Shown here in pieces: positions 18,600 through 30,247 of a DNA stretch of 64,000 nucleotides. A program made the translations under genes and the position numbers. Source of the stretch: Burkholderia thailandensis E264 (lineage in GTDB: Bacteria > Pseudomonadota > Gammaproteobacteria > Burkholderiales > Burkholderiaceae). The stretch's first letter is position 1, and the number at the start of each line of letters is the position of its first letter. The DNA is taken from contig NC_007650.1 in assembly GCF_000012365.1 (NCBI RefSeq), positions 124,001 to 188,000 on the forward strand, given 5' to 3'. The notes beneath the pieces were generated by a model. It was given only the letters and a program-made list of their open reading frames with translations, made no database searches and had not been told where the DNA came from.

Positions 18600-18626
18600 G
18601 CCGAACAGCGGTGAACGCTGTTCGGC
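18600..18626 (+). terminator. Strong hairpin between tssC and hcp
   Basis: An 11-bp perfect stem (GCCGAACAGCG 18600-18610, CGCTGTTCGGC 18616-18626) encloses the 5-nt loop GTGAA. There is no U-run, so full termination is doubtful. It may reduce read-through, protect the tssBC 3' end, or mark an RNA processing site that lets hcp accumulate on its own. Confidence 0.6.
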
Positions 18627-18645
18627 AGAGCGGTGGGCAGGCGCT

Positions 18646-18685
18646 CGTTAAATCTCTCTGACTCAGTAGTACTGAAAATTTAACG
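18646..18685 (+). promoter_or_regulatory. Nested dyad in the hcp leader
   Basis: Outer arms CGTTAAAT (18646-18653) and ATTTAACG (18678-18685) enclose an inner near-palindrome CAGTA-G-TACTG (18664-18674). The outer arm ends 7 nt before the hcp Shine-Dalgarno AAGGAG (18693-18698). It could be a DNA operator or a leader RNA fold; both would act specifically on hcp. Confidence 0.55.
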
Positions 18686-18704
18686 CAATAAGAAGGAGTT
18701 TGCC

Positions 18705-19187
18705 ATGTCGCACGACATTTTCCTCAAGATCAACGGTATCGATGGCGAGGCGGAAGACGCAACCCACAAGGGCGAAATCGAGGTCTTGAGCTGGTCGTGG
18801 AACGTCAGTCAGCAATCGAACATGCACCTGGGTTCGGGTGGTGGCGCGGGCAAGGCGACGGTCGACGATCTGCTGTTCGAACATTACATCGATCGTGCCA
18901 GCCCGAATCTCGTTCAATACTGCTTGCTCGGCAAGCATATCGACGAGGCCCGTCTCGTGGTGCGCAAGGCGGGCGGCAGCCCGCTCGAATACATCAAGCT
19001 CACGATGAACGACGTGCTCGTTACCCAGGTGAGCCCGGCCGGCGTCGCTCAGGACGAGTCGCGTCCGCGTGAGCTCGTTCGGCTGTCGTTCTCGCGCCTG
19101 AAGCAGGAGTATGTCGTCCAGAACGCACAGGGCGGCAGCGGCGGCGCAATCACCGCGACTTTCGACATCAAGAAGAACGCGGCGTAA
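18705..19187 (+). CDS. hcp: T6SS tube protein Hcp (TssD)
   Basis: 160 residues, normal Hcp length. 'DIFLKINGIDGEAEDATHKGEIEVLSWSW' is the family N-terminus; 'SPNLVQYCLLGKHIDEARLVVRKAGG' and 'YIKLTMNDVLVTQVS' follow. Hexameric rings stack into the tube expelled by sheath contraction and may carry small effectors. AAGGAG lies 6 nt before the ATG. The flanking RNA/DNA dyads suggest that hcp has separate control. Confidence 0.98.
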   Translation: MSHDIFLKINGIDGEAEDATHKGEIEVLSWSWNVSQQSNMHLGSGGGAGKATVDDLLFEHYIDRASPNLVQYCLLGKHIDEARLVVRKAGGSPLEYIKLTMNDVLVTQVSPAGVAQDESRPRELVRLSFSRLKQEYVVQNAQGGSGGAITATFDIKKNAA

Positions 19188-19314
19188 CCCTCACCGCCGG
19201 TTAACCGGAACGGGCCTCGTCGACGTCCGGCGGGGCCCGGAGGCTGCTGTCCATGGCGCGCGCGACGCGGGCGCCACGAACAGCGGCTTTTCCCGGGGCG
19301 ACAGGATCATCCAG

Positions 19315-19857
19315 ATGGTTTCCCAATTTTTCTTTCGCCGCGAAGCGGCCAGGCGAACCGCGGTCAAGCGGATCGTGGCGGCAATGGTATGCGCGTCGCT
19401 CGCGGCGTGCGCAAGCTTGCCGGCACGCAAGGAAACAGCCGATCTGATCGTGAAGATCAAGGTGAGCGAAGGCGCGAACCCGGATGAGCATGAACGCCCG
19501 GCGCCCGTGATGGTGCGGCTGTACGAGCTGAAATCGGCCGGCGCGTTCGAGAACGCCGATTTTTTCACGCTGCAGAGCGACAGCCGGAAGGTGTTGGGTG
19601 ACGACGCGATCGCGACGGATGAATTCGTGATGCGTCCGGGCGACACCCGAGATATTCACCGGCGCGCCGATTCCGCGGCCACGTCGATCGGCGTGCTGGT
19701 GGGCTATCGGGCGCTCGGCAAATCGGTGTGGCGGGCGGTGCATAAGCTGCCGCCGGTTCCCGAAGATGCATGGTACCGGGCATTCACGCCAAGGACGAAG
19801 ATCAAGTTGAACGTCGATGTCGGGCAGCAAACCGTGTCGATTACAGAATTGGAATGA
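19315..19857 (+). CDS. tssJ: T6SS outer-membrane lipoprotein TssJ
   Basis: About 180 residues from ATG 19315. A basic N-terminus is followed by a hydrophobic stretch and a lipobox 'LAAC', giving a lipidated Cys near residue 32. The mature part ('MVRLYELKSAGAFENADFFTL', 'GDTRDIHRRAD', 'VGYRALGKSVWRAVHKLP') is typical TssJ. It sits in the outer membrane and binds the C-terminal domain of TssM. The stop overlaps or abuts the tssK start (ATG 19854 or 19863). The frame stays open further upstream, but the lipobox decides the start region. Confidence 0.93.
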   Translation: MVSQFFFRREAARRTAVKRIVAAMVCASLAACASLPARKETADLIVKIKVSEGANPDEHERPAPVMVRLYELKSAGAFENADFFTLQSDSRKVLGDDAIATDEFVMRPGDTRDIHRRADSAATSIGVLVGYRALGKSVWRAVHKLPPVPEDAWYRAFTPRTKIKLNVDVGQQTVSITELE

Positions 19858-19862
19858 TTGCG

Positions 19863-21212
19863 ATGAGCTGGCATAACAAGGTGGTGTGGAACGAAGGGCT
19901 GTTTCTTCTTCCCCAGTTGTTTCAACAACAGGAACGTTACTTCGAATACTTCGCGCACAAGCGGGCCGCTGTCCTCAGCCCGTTTTTCTGGGGATTCAGC
20001 CGATACGAAATCGATCAGGAGTCGCTGTCGTTCGGCAAGCTCGTCTTCAAGAGCGGCACCGGAATATTTTCCGACGGCACGCCGTTCGATGTGCCGGGGC
20101 ACACGCCGCCGCCGCCGCCGCTGACGATTGCTTCGGAGCACCAGGATCAGGTGATCTATCTCGCGGTGCCGCTGCGTCTGCCGAATACGGAGGAAACCGC
20201 GTTCGACGAACAAGCGGGATCGCTTGCGCGCTATTCGGCGTTCGAGATCGAATTGCGCGACAGCAATGCGATCGGTCAAGGGCCCAAGCCGGTGCAGCTC
20301 GCGAACATGCGGCTGCGCCTGCTGCCCGAGAAGGAGCTGACGCAATCCTGGATCGGCATTGCGCTGACGCGCGTGAAGACGCTTCACGCCGACGGCTCGG
20401 TTGCGCTGCACGACGGCGATCATATCCCGCCGGTCAGCCAATACGGGGCGAATCCGCTGCTGCGCGAATGGGCCACCCAGTTGCATGGTCTCGCGAAGCT
20501 GCGCGCCGACGCGCTCGCGACACGCCTGTCCGGCAGCGATGGCCGCGCAGGCGCGGCGGCCGAGGTGGCGGATTATCTGTTGCTGCAGGTGCTGAACCGG
20601 TATGAGCCGCTGCTCGAGCACATCTGCAGGATTCGCGAAATGCCGCCCGTGACGCTCTATCGCGAGTTGTCGATGCTGGCGGGCGAATTGTCGACGTTCG
20701 TGCGTCCGCAAACGCGCCGGCCCCGGCCGACGCCCGGCTACGATCACGCGCAGTTGTACGCGAGCATTCGCCCGCTGGTCGACGAGGTGCATTACCTGTT
20801 GAACCAGGTGCTGATTCGAGGCGCCCAGCCGATTCCGCTCACCGAGCAGCCGCACGGCATTCGCGTGGCCACGATGTTGCCGTCTGAGCTCGCGGGTTAT
20901 TCGAGCCTCGTGCTCGCGGTCGGCGCGCAAATGTCTCCGGACGTGCTGCAGCAGCAGTTCGCATCCCAAACGAAGATCAGCCATCCGCAGCGGCTGCCGG
21001 AGCTCATTCGCTCTCACTTGCCGGGCATGACGATGATTCCGTTGCCGGTGCCTCCGCGGCAGATTCCGTTCAATTCCAGTTATATCTATTACGAGCTTTC
21101 CCGCACGGGGCCGTTCTGGGAACAGATCGCACAACAAGGCGGGCTTGCGATGCACATCGCGGGTCACTTCCCTGAACTCAAGCTCGAACTTTGGGGAGTG
21201 CGTCACAAATGA
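19863..21212 (+). CDS. tssK: T6SS baseplate protein TssK
   Basis: 449 residues from ATG 19863 (452 from ATG 19854, which would overlap the tssJ stop). 'HNKVVWNEGLFLLPQLFQQQERYFEYF' is the family N-terminus. 'GFSRYEIDQESLSFGKLVFKSG' and the C-terminal 'PLPVPPRQIPFNSSYIYYELSR' with 'AMHIAGHFPELKLELWGVR' are conserved. TssK links the baseplate (TssE/F/G) to the TssL-TssM membrane complex. Its TGA overlaps the tssL ATG, so the two are translationally coupled. Confidence 0.97.
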   Translation: MSWHNKVVWNEGLFLLPQLFQQQERYFEYFAHKRAAVLSPFFWGFSRYEIDQESLSFGKLVFKSGTGIFSDGTPFDVPGHTPPPPPLTIASEHQDQVIYLAVPLRLPNTEETAFDEQAGSLARYSAFEIELRDSNAIGQGPKPVQLANMRLRLLPEKELTQSWIGIALTRVKTLHADGSVALHDGDHIPPVSQYGANPLLREWATQLHGLAKLRADALATRLSGSDGRAGAAAEVADYLLLQVLNRYEPLLEHICRIREMPPVTLYRELSMLAGELSTFVRPQTRRPRPTPGYDHAQLYASIRPLVDEVHYLLNQVLIRGAQPIPLTEQPHGIRVATMLPSELAGYSSLVLAVGAQMSPDVLQQQFASQTKISHPQRLPELIRSHLPGMTMIPLPVPPRQIPFNSSYIYYELSRTGPFWEQIAQQGGLAMHIAGHFPELKLELWGVRHK

Positions 21213-22510
21213 ACTCGGGCGCCTTTGACGAAGCCGCGTTCGATTTCCTTGCGTCGGACGAAGGCCGGGCGAGCGTCGCCGCGGATCGCGCGCGATCCGC
21301 GGCGAAGGCCGCGGGCGCGGAGCCCGCGCGCGCCGAAATCGACGCATCGGTCAACGTCCAGCATCGCCTCGACGAAGTTCGCGCGGCTGCGAATCCGCTC
21401 CTCGAAGCAGCGAATCCCTTGCTGCGGATGCTGGCGGACATGCCTGCGATGCTCGACACGTCCGAAGCCGTGTCGAGCCTTCGCACGCTGCTCGTGCGCG
21501 AGGTCGCGCTGTTCCAGAACTTGTGCGAAAAGGCAGACCTGCCCTGGAAGCACATGGCGGTCGTGCGTTATTGCCTGTGCACGGCACTGGACGAGGCGGC
21601 CAATCGCACGCGTTGGGGCGGCGGCGGCGTATGGGCTTCGCAGAGCTTGCTGATTACCTACGAAGGCGAAGTCGACGGCGGCGAGAAGTTCTTCCTGTTG
21701 ATCGGACGCATGGCGACGGACCCGCAGGAGTACGTCGATATTCTCGAGATTCTCTATCGCGTGCTGGGTCTCGGGTTCGAAGGACGCTACAGCGTCGTGG
21801 CGGACGGCCGGCGGCATCTCGAGCAGATTCGCCAGCGTCTGTGGACGCTCATCACCGGCGCGCGCGACGCGATTCAGCCGGAGTTGTCGCCGCATTGGCG
21901 CGGAGCCGAGCCCGGCAAGCTTCCGCTGTTGCGCAGCGTGCCCGCATGGGCGACAGGTTCGTTCGTCTTTCTGTTGCTGTTCGGTCTCTTCGCGTTCTAT
22001 CAGTATCGGCTGCTTACCGAACGCAACGCGCTCGAGGCCCGCATTCTGGCCATCGCGAAGGATGAGCCGGCTTCGCCGCAGCAGCGTTTGCGCCTGTCGA
22101 TATTGCTCAAGAACGAGATTGCGCGCGGTCTGTTGACGGTCGACGAAGACGACGCGCGCAGCGTCGTGGTCTTCCGCGGCGATTCGATGTTCCGCTCCGG
22201 CGAGAGCCGCGTGCTTCCCGAGATCGAGCCGGTTCTCGACAAGGTGGCCCGGGAAGTTGCCCGTGTCGGCGGCAGGGTCACGGTCACGGGGCACTCCGAC
22301 AACCAGCCGATTCGGCGCGCCGATATCCCGAACAACCTCGTGCTGTCGGAGAAACGCGCGGCTTACGTTGCGCAAATCCTGGTCCAGCGAGGCACACCGG
22401 CCGATCACATTCGCTCGGAGGGCCGGGGCGACGCGCAGCCCGTCGCGGAGAACACGACGCCTGCTGGCCGATCCCGCAACCGCCGCGTTGAAATCGCGGT
22501 CACGCTGTAA
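21209..22510 (+). CDS. tssL: T6SS membrane protein TssL (DotU) with C-terminal OmpA domain
   Basis: 433 residues from ATG 21209 (ATGA overlap with tssK). Cytoplasmic DotU domain: 'NPLLRMLADMP', 'VVRYCLCTALDEAANRT', 'ILEILYRVLGLGFEGRY'. One transmembrane helix near 248-268, then a periplasmic OmpA-like peptidoglycan-binding domain from about 320 ('GDSMFRSGESRVLPE', 'VTVTGHSDNQP', 'GRGDAQPVAEN', 'NRRVEIAVTL'). It is the full-length, fused form, in contrast with the short paralog at 13720-14409. It partners with TssM and contacts TssK. Confidence 0.96.
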   Translation: MNSGAFDEAAFDFLASDEGRASVAADRARSAAKAAGAEPARAEIDASVNVQHRLDEVRAAANPLLEAANPLLRMLADMPAMLDTSEAVSSLRTLLVREVALFQNLCEKADLPWKHMAVVRYCLCTALDEAANRTRWGGGGVWASQSLLITYEGEVDGGEKFFLLIGRMATDPQEYVDILEILYRVLGLGFEGRYSVVADGRRHLEQIRQRLWTLITGARDAIQPELSPHWRGAEPGKLPLLRSVPAWATGSFVFLLLFGLFAFYQYRLLTERNALEARILAIAKDEPASPQQRLRLSILLKNEIARGLLTVDEDDARSVVVFRGDSMFRSGESRVLPEIEPVLDKVAREVARVGGRVTVTGHSDNQPIRRADIPNNLVLSEKRAAYVAQILVQRGTPADHIRSEGRGDAQPVAENTTPAGRSRNRRVEIAVTL

Positions 22511-22524
22511 CGCAGGAGTCCGGC

Positions 22525-25500
22525 ATGTCTTACCTGAAACGTTTCTTCAGATTCGTCTTTTCGTGGCAGATGCTCGCGTGCATCGCGGTGCTGCTCGTCT
22601 CCGTCGCCGTATGGTTCGTCGGCCCCTTGCTCGCGTTCGACGAGTTGAGGCCGCTAGCGGGCGTCGTCGTGCGCGTCGCCGTCATCGTCCTTCTGGTGGC
22701 GCTCCTGGCGTTCTGGCTGATGCGCTGGCCGCTCAGCCCGGTCGGTGTCGCCGCGCTGTGTCTGCTGATCTGGCACGCGGGGCCGCTCTTCGCGTTCGGC
22801 GATCACCGTCCGTTCGGACCTGCATGGGTTCGCGTGCTGATCGTCGCCGTGATTCTGTTCTGCTACGCCGTCTATGGCCTCTATCGCCTGTGGCAGGCGG
22901 TGCGGACGAACGACGCATTGCTCAGGCGCATTCTCGATCCGTCGGCGGGCAAGCCGGACGCGGCGGCGCGTGCGGACATCCGCGCGGTGAACGTGGCGGT
23001 GTCGAAGGCGATCGGTCAGTTGAAGCGCTTGCGCGGCGGTGCATTCGGCTGGCGGCGCTTGCTCGAAAGCGGACGCTATCTGTACGAACTGCCGTGGTAC
23101 ATGATGGTCGGCGCGCCTGGTGCGGGCAAGACCGCGGCGATCGCGCGTTCCGGTCTGAAATTCCCGCTCGCGGATCAAATGGAGGCATCGACCGAGCGCG
23201 CTCGGGGCGGCACGATCAATTGCGACTGGTGGTTCGCCAATGAGGCCGTGTTGATCGATACGGCAGGCCGTTACGCTCGGCACGAGGTGCCCGGCGACGA
23301 AGAGGCGACGCTCGCCAACGAAGCGGAGTGGAAGGGCTTTCTCGGCCTGCTTCGCAAACATCGGCCGCGCGCGCCGGTCAACGGTGTGGTCCTGTCGGTC
23401 AGCGTCGAGGATCTCGTCGGACGGACGCCGGCCGAGCGCACCGCGCATGCGGCCGCGCTGCGCGCCCGCCTCGGCGAGCTGCATCAGGAACTGGGCATTC
23501 ATTTTCCGGTATACGTGATCGTCACGAAGCTCGATTTGCTGCCGGGCTTTCCGGAGTATTTCCAGTCGCTGACGGCTGAAGGGCGCACGCAGATCTGGGG
23601 ATTTACGCTGCCCTACGACGCCGAGAACAGGAAGAGCGCGGTGGGTGCCCTGCGCGAGCATTGCGCCGATGAACTGAAGCGGCTGGAGATGCGCATCGAC
23701 GCCGGACTGAACAACCGCCTGCTCGAAGAGTACGAAAACGATCGCCGCAAGAGGCTGTATGCGTTGCCGCAGGAGTTCCGGAGCCTGTCTGAGGCGTTGA
23801 CGGACATGCTGGGCCTCGTGTTTCTCGATTCGCGCTACGACGACGCCCAGTTGCAGAACACGCTGCGCGGCGTCTATTTCACGAGCGCCGAGCAGACGGA
23901 TCAGGTGATGGCCGCCGATCGCGAAACCATCCTGCAGCGCTTGAAGCGCCAGCTCGGCAGAATGCTTGGCGGCGACGCCGGGGCGCAGACGCGCGGTAAC
24001 GGCGCGATGTCGGGCAGCCGCGGCTATTTCCTGCGCGATGTGTTCCAGCACGTGATCGTGCCGGAGGCGCACCTGGTTCGGCCGAACGTCATGTGGGAAG
24101 TGCGCTTTCGCCTGATGCGCTGGGCCGGACATCTGCTCGCCGTCGCGCTGCTGGTCTGGCTGGCGAGTTCGCTGACGGTGAGCTTCGACAGCAATCGCGG
24201 CTATCTCGATGCGATATCGGACAAGACGACCGCCCTCGCCGCGCGAGTCAACGCGTACAACAAGGCGCCGAAACCGGCAGGAGTCGCGGGCGTGCTGGAC
24301 GGCTCTCGCGATCTTCCCCAGTACGGAAATCTCGATCTCGAGGCGCCGGGCGCGAGCTTCCGCTACGGCCTGTATGTGGCGCCCGGCATCGTCGACGCGT
24401 CCGACGCGACCTATCGGAACCTGCTGCGCCGGAGCCTTCTGCCGCAGATCGTGCGGCGTGTCGAGAATGCGCTGAGCGCGCAGATCGATGCGAAGAATGC
24501 GGACGAGGTCTATCGCACGCTGACGATCTACTTGATGCTCTACGACGCCGCGCGCCATGACGCGAAGGCGGTGAAGGACTGGGTCATGCGCGACTGGGAG
24601 CGCTCGGACAGCGCGGCCGAGATGGGCGGACGCAATCGGATGGCGCGGCACCTGGACGCGCTGTTCGTCGACGGTCAGCCGTTCGAGCCGAGCGGACGCC
24701 AGAACGCCGCGCTCGTTCAGCGCGCGCGGCTTTTCCTCAACGCGAATCCGGCGCCGAGGCGGCTGTACGAGCGCGCGATGGCCGCGATCGAGAAAGAGGC
24801 GCCGGAGAACTTCACGCTCGCGCGCGCGGTCGGGCTTCAGGGCGCGGGAATCTTCAGGCTCGTCGACGGTTCGCGATTTCAACGCGGCGTGCCGGGCTTG
24901 TATACGTACGAAGGCTACCATCAGGTGTTCAGCGCTCGGCTGCCCGAATTTCTCGCCCGCGCGCAAAGCGACGATGCATGGGTGATGGGGAGCGCCGATT
25001 CCGCCGCGCGATGGGGCGACGCGATCCGGAACACGAAGATCGTTGCAGGGCGCTCGGCGCTTGCCGACGACATTCGTCGCCAGTACCTGACGGATTACGG
25101 CAACTATTGGCAACAGTATCTGGCGGACATTCGGCCCGTCTCGTCCGGGGAAAACGGCGGGAGCGGCACGCTCGCGTTCGACCTCGCGACGCTGCGCGCA
25201 CTCGCCGCGCCCGATTCGCCGCTCGTGAGACTGGCGCGCGCCGTCGTTCGCGAAACATCGTTGTCGGTCGTCGACGCAAGGGAAGACGCGTCGTTGACCG
25301 ACACGGCGCTTTCGGCGGTCGGGCGACGGTCCGGCACGGCGAAGGAGGTTGCCGACGGCGCGCAGAAACTGGCGGCGCGCAGGCCGGAGCAGCGCCTGGA
25401 GAAGGAACTGGTGGATAACCGCTTCGCGGCGCTGCGCGAGGTGGTGACGGGGCAGGCCGATACGGGAAGCGGTCCCGCGATGACGGACATGCCGATCTCG

Positions 25501-26433
25501 TCGGGCGGCAAGGCGCTGCAGCTCGATGCAATTCTCACGCTGATCAACGAACAGTACACGCGTCTCGTCGTCGCCGACAACGCCCTCTCGTCACACAGCA
25601 TGCCGCCCGCGCTGGATATCGGCACCACATTGCAAATGGAGGCGGAGAAATTGCCCGCGCCGCTGCGCGCCGTGCTGGGCGGCATCGCGACGCAAGCCGC
25701 CGACAAGGTCGGGCGCGAAGTGGGTTCGCTGCTCGCGATGCAGGTGGACTCGAGTGTCGGCAAGGCGTGCCGCGCCGCCGTCGACGGCAAGTATCCGTTC
25801 GCGCGGAGCAGCCAGGAGGTGGACATCGAGGATTTCAACCGCCTCTTCGCCGCGGGCGGGCTGTTCGACGAGTTCTTTCAGAAGGCGCTTGCCGCGCATG
25901 TCGACACCAACTCGAAGCCGTGGCGCTACAAGGCGTTGAACCCCGGCATGCCGCCGATTCGGGGGCCGAGCCTCGAGCCGTTCGAGCGCGCCGCCGCGAT
26001 TCGCGAAGTGTTCTTTCGTGAGCCGGGCGCGAAGCGGATGGCGTGGAAGATGGACGCGAAGGTGGCGTCCATCGATCCCGAGATCACCGAGTTCATCGTC
26101 GATGTCGACGGCCAGTCGCAGCGCTATGTCCACGGTCCGGTGCTGCCGTTCTCCGTGAACTGGCCCGGGCCGCGCGGCGGCGCGATCGCGGAGATCACCG
26201 CGAAGCCGCGGATTCGTCCCGATACGTCGACGATCACGACGACGGGGCCCTGGGCGCTGTTTCGCCTGATCGAGCGCGGGCGGCTGACGGGCACCACGTC
26301 GGCGAGCCGGTTGATGCTGGATTTCGATTTCGACGGCCGGCGCGCGGCTCTGGAGCTCAGGACGAACGGCCAGGCGAATCCGTTGACGAGCGGCTTGCTG
26401 ACGAATTTTCGCTGCCCGGGGAGCCTCGGTTGA
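22525..26433 (+). CDS. tssM: T6SS inner-membrane ATPase-like protein TssM (IcmF)
   Basis: 1302 residues. AGGAG lies 7 nt before ATG 22525. Several N-terminal membrane helices lie within residues 10-120, followed by a cytoplasmic P-loop domain with an intact Walker A 'GAPGAGKTA' near residue 196 and 'VLIDTAGRY' as Walker B-like. Another membrane segment lies near residue 535, then a long periplasmic part ending in the TssJ-binding region ('RLMLDFDFDGRRAALEL'). The length is usual for TssM. It forms the trans-envelope channel with TssL and TssJ. Confidence 0.97.
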   Translation: MSYLKRFFRFVFSWQMLACIAVLLVSVAVWFVGPLLAFDELRPLAGVVVRVAVIVLLVALLAFWLMRWPLSPVGVAALCLLIWHAGPLFAFGDHRPFGPAWVRVLIVAVILFCYAVYGLYRLWQAVRTNDALLRRILDPSAGKPDAAARADIRAVNVAVSKAIGQLKRLRGGAFGWRRLLESGRYLYELPWYMMVGAPGAGKTAAIARSGLKFPLADQMEASTERARGGTINCDWWFANEAVLIDTAGRYARHEVPGDEEATLANEAEWKGFLGLLRKHRPRAPVNGVVLSVSVEDLVGRTPAERTAHAAALRARLGELHQELGIHFPVYVIVTKLDLLPGFPEYFQSLTAEGRTQIWGFTLPYDAENRKSAVGALREHCADELKRLEMRIDAGLNNRLLEEYENDRRKRLYALPQEFRSLSEALTDMLGLVFLDSRYDDAQLQNTLRGVYFTSAEQTDQVMAADRETILQRLKRQLGRMLGGDAGAQTRGNGAMSGSRGYFLRDVFQHVIVPEAHLVRPNVMWEVRFRLMRWAGHLLAVALLVWLASSLTVSFDSNRGYLDAISDKTTALAARVNAYNKAPKPAGVAGVLDGSRDLPQYGNLDLEAPGASFRYGLYVAPGIVDASDATYRNLLRRSLLPQIVRRVENALSAQIDAKNADEVYRTLTIYLMLYDAARHDAKAVKDWVMRDWERSDSAAEMGGRNRMARHLDALFVDGQPFEPSGRQNAALVQRARLFLNANPAPRRLYERAMAAIEKEAPENFTLARAVGLQGAGIFRLVDGSRFQRGVPGLYTYEGYHQVFSARLPEFLARAQSDDAWVMGSADSAARWGDAIRNTKIVAGRSALADDIRRQYLTDYGNYWQQYLADIRPVSSGENGGSGTLAFDLATLRALAAPDSPLVRLARAVVRETSLSVVDAREDASLTDTALSAVGRRSGTAKEVADGAQKLAARRPEQRLEKELVDNRFAALREVVTGQADTGSGPAMTDMPISSGGKALQLDAILTLINEQYTRLVVADNALSSHSMPPALDIGTTLQMEAEKLPAPLRAVLGGIATQAADKVGREVGSLLAMQVDSSVGKACRAAVDGKYPFARSSQEVDIEDFNRLFAAGGLFDEFFQKALAAHVDTNSKPWRYKALNPGMPPIRGPSLEPFERAAAIREVFFREPGAKRMAWKMDAKVASIDPEITEFIVDVDGQSQRYVHGPVLPFSVNWPGPRGGAIAEITAKPRIRPDTSTITTTGPWALFRLIERGRLTGTTSASRLMLDFDFDGRRAALELRTNGQANPLTSGLLTNFRCPGSLG

Positions 26434-26602
26434 GGCGATGCGGGCCGAAGCGCGACGCCGTCCGTGCGGCCGAGCGCGGCGCGATGCCGCCGGAGCTGCG
26501 ATTCGGCCGGCCCCGAGCCGCGATGCCTCGCCCGCACGGGGGGATGCGCAGGGCATTCCGATATGAGGCAGAGCAAGGTTTTCATGACGTTTGCGCACAT
26601 TC

Positions 26603-27172
26603 ATGAACATACGAAACGCCGACACCTATACGTTTGACAAGCTCGCGAGTCGCCACGAATCGTCGACACAGGCGCTCGAGCGGGCCATCGCATCGAACTG
26701 CACGACGCTGCGCACGCGTATTCGCGAGTATCGCGAGATCGTCGCATTCCGTCGGCAGCCCCATTCGAGAAAGCTTGTGCGTGCGCTGTGGATCGCCGCG
26801 TGGCGCATGCCCAGGGTGGACGACGACTGGGTGGCCGCATTGAGCAGCCGCGGCAACCTCGCGACGATCGCCGGGGTCCTCGGCGAATGGCTCGGCACCC
26901 ACGCGATGCCCGTCGGGCGGGTGGCCGCGATCGATCCGCCCGGAGACGGCGCCGAGATACCCGAGCCGCGAGCGGTCTACTGCATGCGATGCGTCGTCGA
27001 GTTCGGACAGAAGGTGGTCGATGCGCGCGCGCCGATCGATCTCGATCTGGCGGCGAGCCATCTGGTCGACGCCGCGTTGAGCATCGGCGCGAATCTGCTC
27101 ATCGACGTGCTGCTCAGGCGCGCTCGCGTGCGCATCAGACATCCGTCGAGCGTGGGCGGCGACGGCGCTTGA
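26603..27172 (+). CDS. Hypothetical protein between tssM and vgrG
   Basis: About 189 residues from ATG 26603; not recognised. No signal peptide or membrane helix. The first half is basic and helical ('[18 protein letters not shown]', '[14 protein letters not shown]'). The second half is more hydrophobic ('[25 protein letters not shown]'). It is codirectional with the T6SS operon (170 bp after tssM, 100 bp before vgrG) and has no strong Shine-Dalgarno. By position it could be an adaptor/chaperone for VgrG or an operon-specific accessory factor, but nothing in the sequence proves this. Confidence 0.6.
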   Translation: MNIRNADTYTFDKLASRHESSTQALERAIASNCTTLRTRIREYREIVAFRRQPHSRKLVRALWIAAWRMPRVDDDWVAALSSRGNLATIAGVLGEWLGTHAMPVGRVAAIDPPGDGAEIPEPRAVYCMRCVVEFGQKVVDARAPIDLDLAASHLVDAALSIGANLLIDVLLRRARVRIRHPSSVGGDGA

Positions 27173-27272
27173 GCGGTGTATCGAATCGGGCCGGAAGCGG
27201 GCGGCGCATCAGCGCCGGCGCGCGCGTCGGGCCGGACATTTGTTTTTAGGTAAGTGGGAGCTAGAAGACTGC

Positions 27273-29891
<2,619 letters not shown>

Positions 29892-29965
29892 GCAATTTCC
29901 ACTGGTGCCATGTACGGCACCGACGTTCAGAGGTTCACTAAGTCGTTAATCGGAGAGTTTTGAAC

Positions 29966-30235
29966 ATGACAATCCCGGCAGCAAGAGTGGGAGATGCGAT
30001 CGGACATGGCGGCGTTCTCGTCACCGGCTCAGGTGACGTCTTCATGAACGGCATTCCTGCGGGATTCGTCGCCGGCAGCGTCGCGGTGTGCGCGCTGCAC
30101 GCGTCCGCGCAGGCGGTTGTCGCCGCATCGGGAACGGTATTCATCAATCGCCTGCCGGCAGCGTTTGTCGGCGGCGTGACGTCGTGTGGTGCGCCAATCG
30201 TTTCCGGCTCGCCCGACGTAATGATCGGCTCATAA
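29966..30235 (+). CDS. PAAR-repeat spike tip protein
   Basis: 89 residues from ATG 29966 (GGAGA at 29952-29956). 'PAARVGDAIGHGGVLVTGSGDVFMNGIPAG' and 'GTVFINRLPAAFVGGVTSCGAPIVSGSPDVMIGS' are typical PAAR-family turns; His and Cys residues for metal binding at the cone tip are present. It sharpens the VgrG spike and can tether effectors. It lies between vgrG and rhs with 75 and 12 bp gaps, so the three form a delivery module. It is a stand-alone PAAR; the Rhs protein lacks its own. Confidence 0.93.
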   Translation: MTIPAARVGDAIGHGGVLVTGSGDVFMNGIPAGFVAGSVAVCALHASAQAVVAASGTVFINRLPAAFVGGVTSCGAPIVSGSPDVMIGS

Positions 30236-30247
30236 GGAGGTGCTGAC

